Notes under the pieces: model-generated
What the model saw: the letters and a program-made list of their open reading frames with translations, nothing else
What the model was told of the DNA's origin: nothing
Databases searched by the model: none
Made by a program: the position numbers and the translations under genes
NCBI RefSeq assembly: GCF_900129835.1
Contig: NZ_FQXA01000003.1
Location: forward strand, 372,001 to 436,000
Length of the DNA: 64,000 nt
Source: Stutzerimonas xanthomarina DSM 18231
Lineage (GTDB): Bacteria > Pseudomonadota > Gammaproteobacteria > Pseudomonadales > Pseudomonadaceae
Direction of reading: 5' to 3'
Part shown: in pieces, positions 26,525 to 40,290 of the stretch
How the letters are laid out: each line of letters begins with the position of its first letter
Numbering within the stretch: position 1 is the first letter of the stretch

Positions 26525-26994
26525 GCTTCGACCAGCAGCGCGACAGCATGCACGGCAATGCCTTCTTCACGTCCGGTAAAACCAAGCTTCTCGGTAGTGG
26601 TGGCCTTGACGTTGACCTGACCCAGGTCGACCTGCAGATCTTCGGCGATCAGGGTTCGCATTGATTCGATATGTGGCGCCATCTTCGGCGCCTGGGCGAC
26701 GATCGTGGCGTCGACGTTGCCGACCTTCCAGCCCTTGCTCTGCACCTGCTTGAGCACGTGACGCAGTAAAACGCGGCTATCGGCGCCTTTGAACGCCTGG
26801 TCAGTGTCAGGGAAGTGCTTGCCGATATCGCCAAGCGCCGCCGCACCGAGCAATGCGTCGCTGAGAGCGTGCAGCAGCACATCGCCGTCCGAATGCGCGA
26901 GCAGACCGAACCTGTGAGGAATCCGCACCCCGCCGAGGGTGACGAAATCGCCCTCACCGAAACGATGCACGTCATAGCCGTGGCCGATTCGCAT
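26521..26994 (-). CDS. ispF: 2-C-methyl-D-erythritol 2,4-cyclodiphosphate synthase
   Basis: 157 residues from ATG 26994 ([12 protein letters not shown]); an ATG two codons earlier is also possible. Metal ligands Asp8, His10 and the [17 protein letters not shown] segment are present. It is the fifth step of the MEP isoprenoid pathway. IspD and Dxr of the same pathway are also encoded in this window. It is first gene of the ispF-truD-surE-pcm-popT-nlpD run. Confidence 0.96.
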   Translation of the reverse strand: MRIGHGYDVHRFGEGDFVTLGGVRIPHRFGLLAHSDGDVLLHALSDALLGAAALGDIGKHFPDTDQAFKGADSRVLLRHVLKQVQSKGWKVGNVDATIVAQAPKMAPHIESMRTLIAEDLQVDLGQVNVKATTTEKLGFTGREEGIAVHAVALLVEA

Positions 26995-27116
26995 AGTCAT
27001 AGCCCTCGAAAAGTTCAGCCCGCGATTCTACAGGACAGCAGCAGCCATTGAAGTCGCAGCGGTGAGAAGCCTGCAGATCAATGCCGACGATAACCACCAT
27101 CAACCAAATCGATCTC

Positions 27117-27136
27117 ATATCGTTTTTCAACGATAT
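27117..27136. promoter_or_regulatory. Inverted-repeat operator before the ArsR gene
   Basis: ATATCGTT and AACGATAT are perfect 8-bp arms separated by TTTC, 40 bases before the ArsR start. A further CGATATA half-site lies near 27152. ArsR-family dimers bind such AT-rich palindromes, so autoregulation and control of xenB are likely. Confidence 0.6.
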
Positions 27137-27176
27137 ATAGTTCGCTCCATCGCGATATACCGAACCGGACCACAGC

Positions 27177-27479
27177 ATGCCCGACGAACTGGACGACATC
27201 CTCAAGGCAATTGCCCACCCTTTGCGGCGGGAAATTCTGGCCTGGCTGAAAGAACCGCAGCGCTATTTCTCCGAGCAGCACCATTCGCTGGAAAACGGGG
27301 TCTGCGCCGGGCAGATCGACCAGCGCGCCGGGCTGTCGCAATCCACGGTTTCGGCCCATCTGGCAACACTGCAACGAGCGGGACTGATCACCAACCGCAA
27401 GGTCGGTCAGTGGCATTTTTTCAAACGCAACGAACCGGCTATCGAAGCCTTCGTAGCCCGTCTTGGCCGTGAACTCTGA
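27177..27479 (+). CDS. ArsR family transcriptional regulator
   Basis: 100 residues. A winged-helix domain fills the protein, with recognition helix SQSTVSAHLATLQRAGL (about 58-74). One Cys (VCAGQ) is present, but no paired metal-binding CxC motif, so it may respond to an organic or redox signal rather than arsenite. It precedes the ene-reductase gene by 37 bases on the same strand, a pairing also found with xenB genes in other Pseudomonas. Confidence 0.85.
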   Translation: MPDELDDILKAIAHPLRREILAWLKEPQRYFSEQHHSLENGVCAGQIDQRAGLSQSTVSAHLATLQRAGLITNRKVGQWHFFKRNEPAIEAFVARLGREL

Positions 27480-27516
27480 GCTTCGCAGCCCTCACCTTTA
27501 AAGGAGCAGCATCGCA

Positions 27517-28566
27517 ATGCCTACACTTTTCGACCCGATCAAGATTGGCGAACTGGAACTGGCCAACCGCATCATCATGGCCCCACTGACCCGCTGTCGC
27601 GCCGAGCCTGGCCGGGTGCCGGGTGACTTGATCGCCGACTACTATGCCCAGCGGGCCGATGCCGGCCTGATCATCAGCGAAGCCACCTCGGTCACACCGA
27701 TGGGCGTCGGTTACCCGGACACTCCCGGGATCTGGTCGGCCGAGCAGGTCCAGGGTTGGAAAAAGGTAACCGATGCGGTCCACGCCAAGGGCGGCAAGAT
27801 CGTCCTGCAACTCTGGCACGTTGGCCGGATTTCCGACCCGATCTACCTCGACGGACAGCTTCCAGTGGCGCCCAGCGCCATCAAGCCCGCCGGCCATGTA
27901 AGCCTGGTGCGGCCGATGAAGGACTACGAAACACCACGCGCCCTTGAGACCGAAGAAATCGCTGGCATTGTCGAGGCGTACCGCAAGGGCGCCGAAAACG
28001 CTCGAGAAGCCGGGTTCGACGGCGTGGAAATTCACGGCGCCAATGGCTATCTGCTCGATCAGTTCCTCCAGGACGGCACCAACAAGCGCACCGATGCGTA
28101 CGGTGGGTCGCTGGACAACCGTGCCCGGTTGCTGCTTGAAGTAACCGACGCAGCAATCAGTGTCTGGGGCGCTGGCCGCGTTGGCGTGCACCTCGCACCA
28201 CGCGCCGACTCGCATGACATGGGTGACTCCAATCGTGCAGAAACCTTCGGTTATGTCGCACGTGAGCTGGGCAAGCGCGGCATCGCCTTCATCTGCACCC
28301 GTGAGAAAGCCGGCGAGGACAGCCTAGGCCCGCAACTGAAAGAGATCTTCGGCGGCGTTTACATCGCCAACGAGCGCTTCACCAAGGAACAGGCCAACGC
28401 CTGGCTTGAGGAAGGCAAGGCTGACGCGGTTGCATTCGGCATCCCCTACATCGCCAACCCCGACCTGGTCGAGCGCCTACACAAGGACGCTCCACTCAAC
28501 GAGCCTCGGCCTGAATTGTTCTATGCGAAGGGCGCCGAAGGTTACATCGATTATCCATCGCTCTAG
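27517..28566 (+). CDS. xenB: Old yellow enzyme family ene-reductase, XenB-like
   Basis: 349 residues, the same length as XenB of P. putida/fluorescens. The FMN-dependent TIM barrel is seen, with active-site HGANGYLLDQFLQ, the start TLFDPIKIGELELANRIIMA, and substrate-region WHVGRISDP. It reduces activated alkenes, nitro-esters or nitroaromatics using NAD(P)H. AAGGAGCAG precedes the ATG, and a strong terminator follows. Probably controlled by the ArsR gene just upstream. Confidence 0.9.
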   Translation: MPTLFDPIKIGELELANRIIMAPLTRCRAEPGRVPGDLIADYYAQRADAGLIISEATSVTPMGVGYPDTPGIWSAEQVQGWKKVTDAVHAKGGKIVLQLWHVGRISDPIYLDGQLPVAPSAIKPAGHVSLVRPMKDYETPRALETEEIAGIVEAYRKGAENAREAGFDGVEIHGANGYLLDQFLQDGTNKRTDAYGGSLDNRARLLLEVTDAAISVWGAGRVGVHLAPRADSHDMGDSNRAETFGYVARELGKRGIAFICTREKAGEDSLGPQLKEIFGGVYIANERFTKEQANAWLEEGKADAVAFGIPYIANPDLVERLHKDAPLNEPRPELFYAKGAEGYIDYPSL

Positions 28567-28580
28567 CTCCTTGCGATGGA

Positions 28581-28614
28581 AGGCCCGACCGGGCAACCGG
28601 TCGGGCCTTTTTTC
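28581..28614 (+). terminator. Rho-independent terminator after xenB
   Basis: AGGCCCGACCGG and CCGGTCGGGCCT form perfect 12-bp arms with a GCAA loop, followed by TTTTT. Confidence 0.95.
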
Positions 28615-28681
28615 TTGCAGCGAACTGCGCCTTTTCGGTTGGTAGCCACTAGGGAGGCATCTGAAACACCGGCGGCGGCCG

Positions 28682-28812
28682 CTTCGTGAGCAAGCTCGCT
28701 CCCGCGAAACGTGAGCACGGCCGGCACTAGTGTCACCGCGCCTGTCGCACAGTACCTGTCCCCACTAAAACCTTGCGCCGCGTAGAACCGTTGTAGCCGC
28801 GAGTTGCTCGCG
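28682..28812. repeat. REP-like palindromic sequences
   Basis: The 254 bases between the xenB terminator and fghA hold no gene. Around 28682-28708 is a GTGAGCAAGCTCGCTCCCGC sequence of the kind common in Pseudomonas REP elements. CGCGAG-TTG-CTCGCG at 28798-28812 is a second small hairpin. They are not identical copies, so this may be the remnant of a REP cluster. No transposase is nearby. Confidence 0.5.
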
Positions 28813-28868
28813 ATAGCTGCGGCACAGGTTCACCAGCGAGGTCGGCCCTACCGTCAACGCAGCAGATT

Positions 28869-29714
28869 TCAACCCTTCAACGCCTGCGCATGATGATGCA
28901 GGTGATCGTCGATAAAGCTGGCAATAAAGTAATAGCTATGGTCATAGCCCGGCTGGATGCGCAGCGTTAGTGGATGTTGCGCCGCCCTTGCGGCAGCCTC
29001 GAGAGCATCGGGCTTGAGCTGATCAGCCATGAAATCATCACGATCCCCTTGGTCGACCAGTATCGGCAACTTCTCTTGCGCCGTGGCTATCAAGGCGCAG
29101 GCATCCCATTCACGCCAGCGTGAGCGGTCTTCCCCGAGGTAATTGGAAAACGCCTTTTCGCCCCATGGGCAATCGGCTGGGTTGCCAATCGGCGCGAAAG
29201 CCGATAGCGACTGATACCGTCCGGGATTCTTCAGCGCGCACACCAGCGCACCGTGACCACCCATGGAATGCCCGCTGATGCCGCGCTTGTCCGATGCCGG
29301 AAAGTTCGCCTCGATCAGAGCCGGCAATTCATCGACCACATAATCGTGCATGCGGTAGTGCTGAGCCCAGGGCTCCTGGGTCGCGTTCAGGTAGAAACCC
29401 GCACCAAGACCGAAGTCATAGGCGGCGTCCGGATCATCCGGAACGCCGGGTCCGCGCGGGCTGGTATCTGGCGCGACGATAATCAGGCCGAGTTCGGCGG
29501 CAAGCCGATGCGCACCCGCTTTCTGCATGAAATTTTCATCGGTACAGGTCAGGCCGGACAGCCAGTACAACACGGGCAGCTTTTCGCCCTGCTCCGCCTG
29601 GGGCGGCAGGTATACGGCAAACACCATGTCGCAGTTCAAACTGGCAGAGCGGTGGCGATAACGCTTGTGCCAGCCACCGAAGCTCTTCTGGCAGGAAATG
29701 TTCTCGAGGCTCAT
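28869..29714 (-). CDS. fghA: S-formylglutathione hydrolase
   Basis: 281 residues from ATG 29714 (AGGAGAG before it). An alpha/beta-hydrolase of esterase D type, with nucleophile Ser in [10 protein letters not shown] and the [14 protein letters not shown] segment. It splits S-formylglutathione to formate and glutathione, the second step of formaldehyde detoxification. It follows adhC by 69 bases and is surely co-transcribed. Confidence 0.96.
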   Translation of the reverse strand: MSLENISCQKSFGGWHKRYRHRSASLNCDMVFAVYLPPQAEQGEKLPVLYWLSGLTCTDENFMQKAGAHRLAAELGLIIVAPDTSPRGPGVPDDPDAAYDFGLGAGFYLNATQEPWAQHYRMHDYVVDELPALIEANFPASDKRGISGHSMGGHGALVCALKNPGRYQSLSAFAPIGNPADCPWGEKAFSNYLGEDRSRWREWDACALIATAQEKLPILVDQGDRDDFMADQLKPDALEAAARAAQHPLTLRIQPGYDHSYYFIASFIDDHLHHHAQALKG

Positions 29715-29783
29715 GGACTCTCCTGAAGCGGGCCGGTGGTGTTCGCCTGAAAAAGGCGAAGCGCCACGGCCCGACATGCTGAA

Positions 29784-31002
<1,219 letters not shown>

Positions 31003-31028
31003 CAGGCCCCGTACCGAAAGGATGGCTT

Positions 31029-31928
31029 ATGAACCGGTGGGAAGGCCTGGACGAATTCGTGGCAGTCGCTGAAGCGGGCAGCTTCATGCGCGCCGCCGAA
31101 CATCTGCGCGTATCGTCATCCCATGTAAGTCGGCAGGTGGCACGGCTGGAAGAACGCCTGCAGGCCCGCTTGCTCTATCGCACCACCCGGCGTGTATCGC
31201 TGACCGAAGCCGGCCATACCTTTCTCTCTCGCTGCCAACGTTTGATCGAAGAACGCGACGAAGCCTTTCACGCCATCAGCGACCTGCATGCCGCACCCAC
31301 AGGATTACTGCGCATGACCGCTGCAGTCGCTTACGGCGAGCGCTTCATCGTGCCGCTGGTAAACGAATTCATGGCGCAGCACCCTCAATTGCGGGTCGAC
31401 ATCGAGCTGTCCAATCGCACACTCGACCTGGTACAGGAAGGCTACGACCTGGCCATACGCCTGGGCCGACTCAGCGAATCGCGGCTGGTCGCTACGCGCA
31501 TCGCCCCGCGGGCAATGTATCTGTGCGCGGCGCCGAGCTACCTCGAACGCTACGGCCGGCCTCACACGCTTTCCGAACTGGCGCGGCACAATTGTCTGGT
31601 AGGCACCGGCGACACCTGGATGCTGCAGATCGATGGCCGCGAGCAGCCATTCAAGCCGTCTGGCAATTGGCGGTGCAACAGCGGTCAGGCGGTGCTGGAC
31701 GCTGCGCGAAGGGGCTTCGGGCTATGCCAGCTTCCGGACTATTACGTCCAGGAGCCGCTGCGCCGTGGTGAACTGGTTTCCGTGCTGGAAACGCATCAGC
31801 CACCGAACACTGCCGTGTGGGCCGTCTATCCACAACGGCGTTATCCGCTGCCGAAGGTCCGCCTGTTAATTCAGGCGCTGAAGGACGGCCTCGCAACTCG
31901 CCCTGAATATCGCAACGAACGCGATTGA
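31029..31928 (+). CDS. LysR family regulator of the formaldehyde detoxification genes
   Basis: 299 residues. N-terminal winged helix (about 4-62, SFMRAAEHLRVSSSHVSRQVARLE) and a periplasmic-binding-like effector domain. Divergent from adhC-fghA, the same arrangement as the formaldehyde-responsive regulator gene beside adhC in P. aeruginosa (GfnR). The role is inferred from position; the fold is clear. Confidence 0.85.
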   Translation: MNRWEGLDEFVAVAEAGSFMRAAEHLRVSSSHVSRQVARLEERLQARLLYRTTRRVSLTEAGHTFLSRCQRLIEERDEAFHAISDLHAAPTGLLRMTAAVAYGERFIVPLVNEFMAQHPQLRVDIELSNRTLDLVQEGYDLAIRLGRLSESRLVATRIAPRAMYLCAAPSYLERYGRPHTLSELARHNCLVGTGDTWMLQIDGREQPFKPSGNWRCNSGQAVLDAARRGFGLCQLPDYYVQEPLRRGELVSVLETHQPPNTAVWAVYPQRRYPLPKVRLLIQALKDGLATRPEYRNERD

Positions 31929-32059
31929 GTTGCGACTGCGCCGCGCGTCCGACTGGGGATTTCAGGCGGAACCCGACTTAACCCACCACGTCGAAATTCT
32001 GAAGCCGGTGCCTCCGGCCCTCTGCTTGAGCGAGCCGGCCAATCAATCAGGAGGACATC

Positions 32060-32377
32060 ATGCAGATTCTGGTGAACAGCAATCATAGCGTCGACGTGAC
32101 CAGCAACCTTGAGGAGCACGTGAAAGCGACGGTCGAGAGCGAACTGGAGCGCTTCGACGATCAGCTGACCCGAGTCGAAGTTCATCTCAACGACGAGAAC
32201 AGCGGTAAAAGCGGCCCGCAAGACAAGCGCTGCCAGATGGAAGCGAGGATCAAGGGACACGAGCCCATTTCGACCAGCCACAAAGCGGACTCGCTGAATC
32301 TTGCCATCGACGGCTGCGCAGAGAAACTAAGCCATGCCCTTGCCCATGCGCTAGACAAGAAACTCAACCATCACTGA
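32060..32377 (+). CDS. HPF/RaiA-family ribosome-associated protein
   Basis: 105 residues, one ribosome-hibernation domain (beta-alpha-beta-beta-beta-alpha) without the long-form C-terminal dimerisation domain. Segment RVEVHLNDENSGKSG and the His-rich end KLNHH are visible. AGGAGG stands 6 bases before the ATG, a very strong site. Such proteins bind the 30S subunit in stress and block mRNA/tRNA sites. It is 82 bases before the eRF1-like gene and likely co-transcribed. It is not the rpoN-linked hpf, so it is an additional paralogue. Confidence 0.82.
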   Translation: MQILVNSNHSVDVTSNLEEHVKATVESELERFDDQLTRVEVHLNDENSGKSGPQDKRCQMEARIKGHEPISTSHKADSLNLAIDGCAEKLSHALAHALDKKLNHH

Positions 32378-32459
32378 ATGCCGCTTGATGCGACCCACCA
32401 AAGCGGGCCGGTGGAGCTCCATGAGGAACTGAATCATCTGACAACGAGTGAGGCCGTAC

Positions 32460-33626
32460 ATGAACAGATTGCTCGATCGCGAAACCATGTCCCAACTGCT
32501 GGCAAAACGCGAAGCACCCTGCCTTTCGCTATATCAGCCCACCCACCGTAGTTTTCCCGAGCGTCAGCAGGACCCGATTCGCTTCAAACACCTTGTCCGC
32601 GAGCTCGAAGACTCGCTCAAGCAGCAAGGCCGTGGCGACCAGGCCAAAGCGCTGCTGAAGCCGTTCCACGATCTGATCAACGATCCCGAATTCTGGAACT
32701 CCAATCGCGATGGGCTTGCTGTCTTTGCTGCCGCGGACTACTTCGAGGTATTTCGCCTGCAGCGCAGCGTTCCAGAGCTCGCTGTCGCCAATGATCGTAT
32801 GCACCTTAAGCCATTGCTGCGCATCGCGCAGTCGGCCGACCGCTATCAGATATTGGCGATCACCCTTGACTCGGTTCGTCTGTTTGAAGGCAACCGCGAC
32901 GGCATTGACGAAGTCCGCCTGGGCGAAGGCGTACCGAAAACCGTTGAGGAGGCGCTGGGCCGCGAGCTGACCGAAAAAGGACAGACCGGATTCCCGCAAG
33001 GCTACAGCCGCGCCAGCGAGCGTGGCGATCCGATGCAGGTGGAGAGCGGAGGTGCCGGGCGCCAGGACGAAATCGATCGCGACCGTGAGCGTTTCTTCCG
33101 TGAAGTGGATCGCGCGATTCTTGAGCATCACAGCCGCAAGTCGCGACTGCCGCTGATCCTCGCCGCACTGCCGGAGCATCAGTTCCATTTCCGCAAACTC
33201 AGCCATAACGAATTTCTACTGCCGGAAGGCATCGAGAACGATGCGTCATTGCTGAGCCATGACGAACTCCGCCAGAAGAGCTGGATGGTCATGCAGCCGC
33301 GCTACATCAAGCGGCTGGAAGGTTTTATCAACCAGTACGGCGAATCGCGAGGTCAGGGACTTGCGACCGATCAGCTTGAGCAGATCGGCCAGGCGACACT
33401 CGAAGGCCGTGTTGCAACGCTTCTGGTAGAGGCAGAGCGGCAAATCCCAGGTGTTGTGGACAAGCAGCAAGGCACAGCAGTCGCTGTGGAAGACAACTCA
33501 GCGACCACGCCCGATCTGCTCGATGAACTGACCATATGGACGCTGGAACAAGGTGGCGAGGTAATCTCGGTCCCTACCGAACGCATGCCGACTGAAAGTG
33601 GTGCTGCCGCAATCTACCGCTACTGA
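32460..33626 (+). CDS. Bacterial archaeo-eukaryotic release factor (baeRF) family protein
   Basis: 388 residues from ATG 32460; GAGG six bases upstream supports it over GTG 32448. The N-terminal part (LAKREAPCLSLYQPTHR) and the C-terminal eL30/eRF1-domain-3-like end, with the segment LDELTIWTLEQGGEVISVP and ending SGAAAIYRY, match the baeRF3 group of eRF1/Pelota relatives in bacteria. These are thought to act on stalled or hibernating ribosomes; biochemical function is unproven. Location directly after an HPF-type gene supports that link. Confidence 0.75.
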   Translation: MNRLLDRETMSQLLAKREAPCLSLYQPTHRSFPERQQDPIRFKHLVRELEDSLKQQGRGDQAKALLKPFHDLINDPEFWNSNRDGLAVFAAADYFEVFRLQRSVPELAVANDRMHLKPLLRIAQSADRYQILAITLDSVRLFEGNRDGIDEVRLGEGVPKTVEEALGRELTEKGQTGFPQGYSRASERGDPMQVESGGAGRQDEIDRDRERFFREVDRAILEHHSRKSRLPLILAALPEHQFHFRKLSHNEFLLPEGIENDASLLSHDELRQKSWMVMQPRYIKRLEGFINQYGESRGQGLATDQLEQIGQATLEGRVATLLVEAERQIPGVVDKQQGTAVAVEDNSATTPDLLDELTIWTLEQGGEVISVPTERMPTESGAAAIYRY

Positions 33627-33693
33627 TCACATCGGCCTCGCCACCGCCAGGCGGGCCGCAGTGCTCTACATAGCGATCCGAACAGCGCTGGGC

Positions 33694-34398
33694 TCAAGAT
33701 TTCCAGCGCTGTTCCAACCACTGAAGATCCTCGGGCCGGGTGATCTTGAGATTGTCAGCCCGCCCTTCGACCAGACGCGGGTGATGCCCTGCCCATTCAA
33801 GCGCGGACGCTTCATCAGTCACCGCTACCCCGCTGGCAAGCGCATCCGCCAAAGCCTCGCGCAACGACCCAAGCCGGAACATCTGTGGGGTAAACGCCTG
33901 CCAGATAACGCTGCGATCAACTGTTTCCTGGACGCGGCCGTCCGCATCCGCACGCTTCAGCGTATCGCGCGCCGGAACGGCGAGCAGCCCACCGACAGGA
34001 TCGTCGGCAAGCGTCTCAAGCAGTTGATTTAGATCTGTGACTGCCAGGTTGGGTCGGGCAGCATCGTGCACCAATACCCAATCACTGTCCGAGGCGCCGA
34101 GGCCGGATAGCTTCTGCAACCCGCACAGCACGGAGTCGGCTCGCTCACTGCCGCCATTGGCCTGATGAACACGCGGATCTGCCGAGCAAGCGAGATCAGG
34201 CCAATAGGCATCATCGTTTGCGACGCAGACCACCAGCCCCAGGAGTTGGGGATGATCCAGGAAACAATCCAGCGTGTGCTCGAGGATGGTCTTTCCAGCC
34301 AACTGCAGATATTGCTTGGGACGGTCGGCCCGCATGCGACTGCCAATGCCGGCAGCCGGGATCACGACCCAGTAAGGCGGGAGATGGGGTGCGCTCAT
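33694..34398 (-). CDS. ispD: 2-C-methyl-D-erythritol 4-phosphate cytidylyltransferase
   Basis: 234 residues. CTP-binding motif PAAGIGSRMRADRPKQYL and VLVHDAARPN are present. Third step of the MEP pathway, making CDP-methylerythritol. Its ATG overlaps the ftsB stop (ATGA). It converges with the baeRF gene. Confidence 0.96.
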   Translation of the reverse strand: MSAPHLPPYWVVIPAAGIGSRMRADRPKQYLQLAGKTILEHTLDCFLDHPQLLGLVVCVANDDAYWPDLACSADPRVHQANGGSERADSVLCGLQKLSGLGASDSDWVLVHDAARPNLAVTDLNQLLETLADDPVGGLLAVPARDTLKRADADGRVQETVDRSVIWQAFTPQMFRLGSLREALADALASGVAVTDEASALEWAGHHPRLVEGRADNLKITRPEDLQWLEQRWKS

Positions 34399-34673
34399 TC
34401 GGTGAGTTGAAAGAGAGTTTCGCCCTCTTTGACCATGCCCAGCTCATGGCGCGCACGCTCTTCCACCGTTTCCATACCCTGCTTGAGCTCCCTGACTTCG
34501 GCTTCGAGAATCCGGTTTCGCTCAAGCAACCGCTGGTTCTCGCCCTGCTGCTCGGCGATCTGCTTGTTCAGTCCGCTGACTTGAGCGAGGCTGCCCTCGC
34601 CGACCCACAGGCGATACTGCAAGCCACCCAGCAGCAGGATCAGGACAACAAACAACCAGTAGGGACTGCGCAT
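34395..34673 (-). CDS. ftsB: Cell division protein FtsB
   Basis: 92 residues from ATG 34673 (MRSPYWLFVVLILLLGG), the start used in relatives. An ATG at 34736 has a better ribosome site (AAGGAAAG) and would add 21 residues, so the start is open. One membrane helix is followed by a coiled coil (QQGENQRLLERNRILEAEV) and the end ARHELGMVKEGETLFQL. It joins FtsL and FtsQ in the divisome. Confidence 0.92.
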   Translation of the reverse strand: MRSPYWLFVVLILLLGGLQYRLWVGEGSLAQVSGLNKQIAEQQGENQRLLERNRILEAEVRELKQGMETVEERARHELGMVKEGETLFQLTE

Positions 34674-34805
34674 GGAAGGCATGGATCGAATTCGATTGGT
34701 TTCCAGGAACGTTGTATAAGCGGCGGTCAGCGACATGATCCGGCTTTCCTTTACTGCCTAGCGCATTGCCGTGCGGCGACCTTAACAGCGCTGACGGTTA
34801 TCCAC

Positions 34806-34833
34806 AAAAAAGGGCGACTAACGCCGCCCTTTT
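34806..34833. terminator. Terminator after eno
   Basis: AAAAGGGCG and CGCCCTTTT are perfect 9-bp arms with an 8-base loop, and T runs exist on both sides (six T on the minus strand). It separates eno from ftsB. Confidence 0.85.
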
Positions 34834-34867
34834 CTAGCATGCCCCAGCTTTTCTAGCGATAGCCAGA

Positions 34868-38685
<3,818 letters not shown>

Positions 38686-38804
38686 TTAAGCGGCTAGCGC
38701 CGCCGGGGGAAAGCGAAGGTGCTACTGCGCCTGGGGCGGCAATAGCTCAACTGCCACGGTTTTCGAAGAAAGCCGCAGAAGCTGTGTTGGGACGGGAGCG
38801 TAGT

Positions 38805-40124
38805 CTACTCGAAAGACCCTATCAGCTCAAACCTGGCGTCGGCCGGCGGCGACCAATGAAGCGACAGGGCTTGAGCATCGAACTGCGGCAGATTGGCTAC
38901 CGCAACGAGCTCACCGTTTAGGAAGAGCAACGGTAGACGCGAGCGTACGAACCCTGGCATTCCAGCCTCATTGAGCAGCCGCTTGAGATCACGACGGCCA
39001 CGGCCGGGAATGCTCAATGACTCGCCGCCCTGACGATAGCGCACCTGCAGCGCGCCCTCCCCAGCGTCGCCACTCAAGCGAAGGAGGCCATTGTCTGGCA
39101 GATGCAGATCGGTGTCCGGCTGCGGCCAATCGACAGACCCCGCCACCGTGGTCAACCAGGGTCCTGAAAGCCACCAGATGCACCCATCGCCTTTATGCAG
39201 CTCGCCAGCGGCCAAGCGCCAGACCGGCGCGGCATCCGGATTAGCATCGCGCAGCGCATCCCACCCAGCCCAGTGATCGCTGTCGGGAAGTGCAGTCAAA
39301 TCTACCAACCAGTAACGCAATGCGTTGCGCTGTCGAGCCGGGCTGAGCAACGCTAAAGACGACAACGAGAGCTTTGGCATCGGCAACCATTGATACCGCC
39401 CCTGCTGGCGCGCCTCGCGCAGATCAATCTCTGCCAGTTCATTCAGCAACTGCTGCGCCTCGCCCAGATGTGTGGCGGTGCGCGCCATGTTTTCCACGGC
39501 TCGCGGCCAGCGCTGCCGAAGCACGGGCATGACACGATGGCGCAGGAAGTTCCGGGCATGCCCTGTGCACTGATTGCTCGGGTCCTCGACCCAGTTGAGC
39601 CCCTGTACTCGCGCATAGGCTTCCAGCTCGCCCCGCCCGATATCCAGCAAGGGCCGCACCAACCAGCCATCACCCAGCGCGCGTACCACAGGCATGCCGG
39701 CGAGCCCGCGCACCCCCGCACCGCGCAGCAGGCGAAAGACCAGGGTCTCTGCCTGGTCGTCCCGGTGCTGGCCAGTAAACAACACCTCGGCAGTGTTTAG
39801 GCAGTCGCTGAATGCCGTATAGCGCGCAGCTCGCGCGGCGCTTTCGAGGCTCGGGCCTGCCTGGACCTGCACTCGCACTACCTGCAGCTCGATACCCAGT
39901 GTCTGACAGATGGACCGGCAGTGTGCGGGCCACCCATCAGCCGCTGGCTGCAACCCATGGTGGACATGGATCACATTTATTGGCGGGAGTTTTTCGCGAG
40001 ACGATAAGCGCACCAACAGGTGCAGTAGCACAGTGGAGTCAAGCCCTCCGGAAAATGCCACACACCAGCGCGGCGCTGTACGCCAGGGTTGCAACGTATC
40101 AAGCAGCCGAGACTCAAGAGACAT
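38805..40124 (-). CDS. tilS: tRNA(Ile)-lysidine synthase
   Basis: 439 residues from ATG 40124. The PP-loop AFSGGLDSTVLLHLL and GQHRDDQAETLVFRLLRG are present, followed by TilS substrate-binding and C-terminal domains. It converts C34 of the AUA-decoding tRNA-Ile to lysidine and is essential. Separated from accA by a strong terminator, so it has its own promoter. Confidence 0.96.
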   Translation of the reverse strand: MSLESRLLDTLQPWRTAPRWCVAFSGGLDSTVLLHLLVRLSSREKLPPINVIHVHHGLQPAADGWPAHCRSICQTLGIELQVVRVQVQAGPSLESAARAARYTAFSDCLNTAEVLFTGQHRDDQAETLVFRLLRGAGVRGLAGMPVVRALGDGWLVRPLLDIGRGELEAYARVQGLNWVEDPSNQCTGHARNFLRHRVMPVLRQRWPRAVENMARTATHLGEAQQLLNELAEIDLREARQQGRYQWLPMPKLSLSSLALLSPARQRNALRYWLVDLTALPDSDHWAGWDALRDANPDAAPVWRLAAGELHKGDGCIWWLSGPWLTTVAGSVDWPQPDTDLHLPDNGLLRLSGDAGEGALQVRYRQGGESLSIPGRGRRDLKRLLNEAGMPGFVRSRLPLLFLNGELVAVANLPQFDAQALSLHWSPPADARFELIGSFE

Positions 40125-40242
40125 TTGATTGCAACTCAGAAAAAACAAATATCAGCATAAGCTGAAAACGGACGCATGCTAGCCAGCCGCTTGGATCGTT
40201 GCGGTACCGAGGCAGCGCTGGAAAAGCCAGTTGAGCAGGCAC

Positions 40243-40270
40243 AAAAACGGCGGGAAAACCCGCCGTTTTT
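40243..40270. terminator. Bidirectional terminator after accA
   Basis: AAAAACGGCGGG and CCCGCCGTTTTT form perfect 12-bp arms with an AAAA loop. T runs are available on both strands. Confidence 0.93.
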
Positions 40271-40290
40271 ATTGACCTACCGCTTGATTA

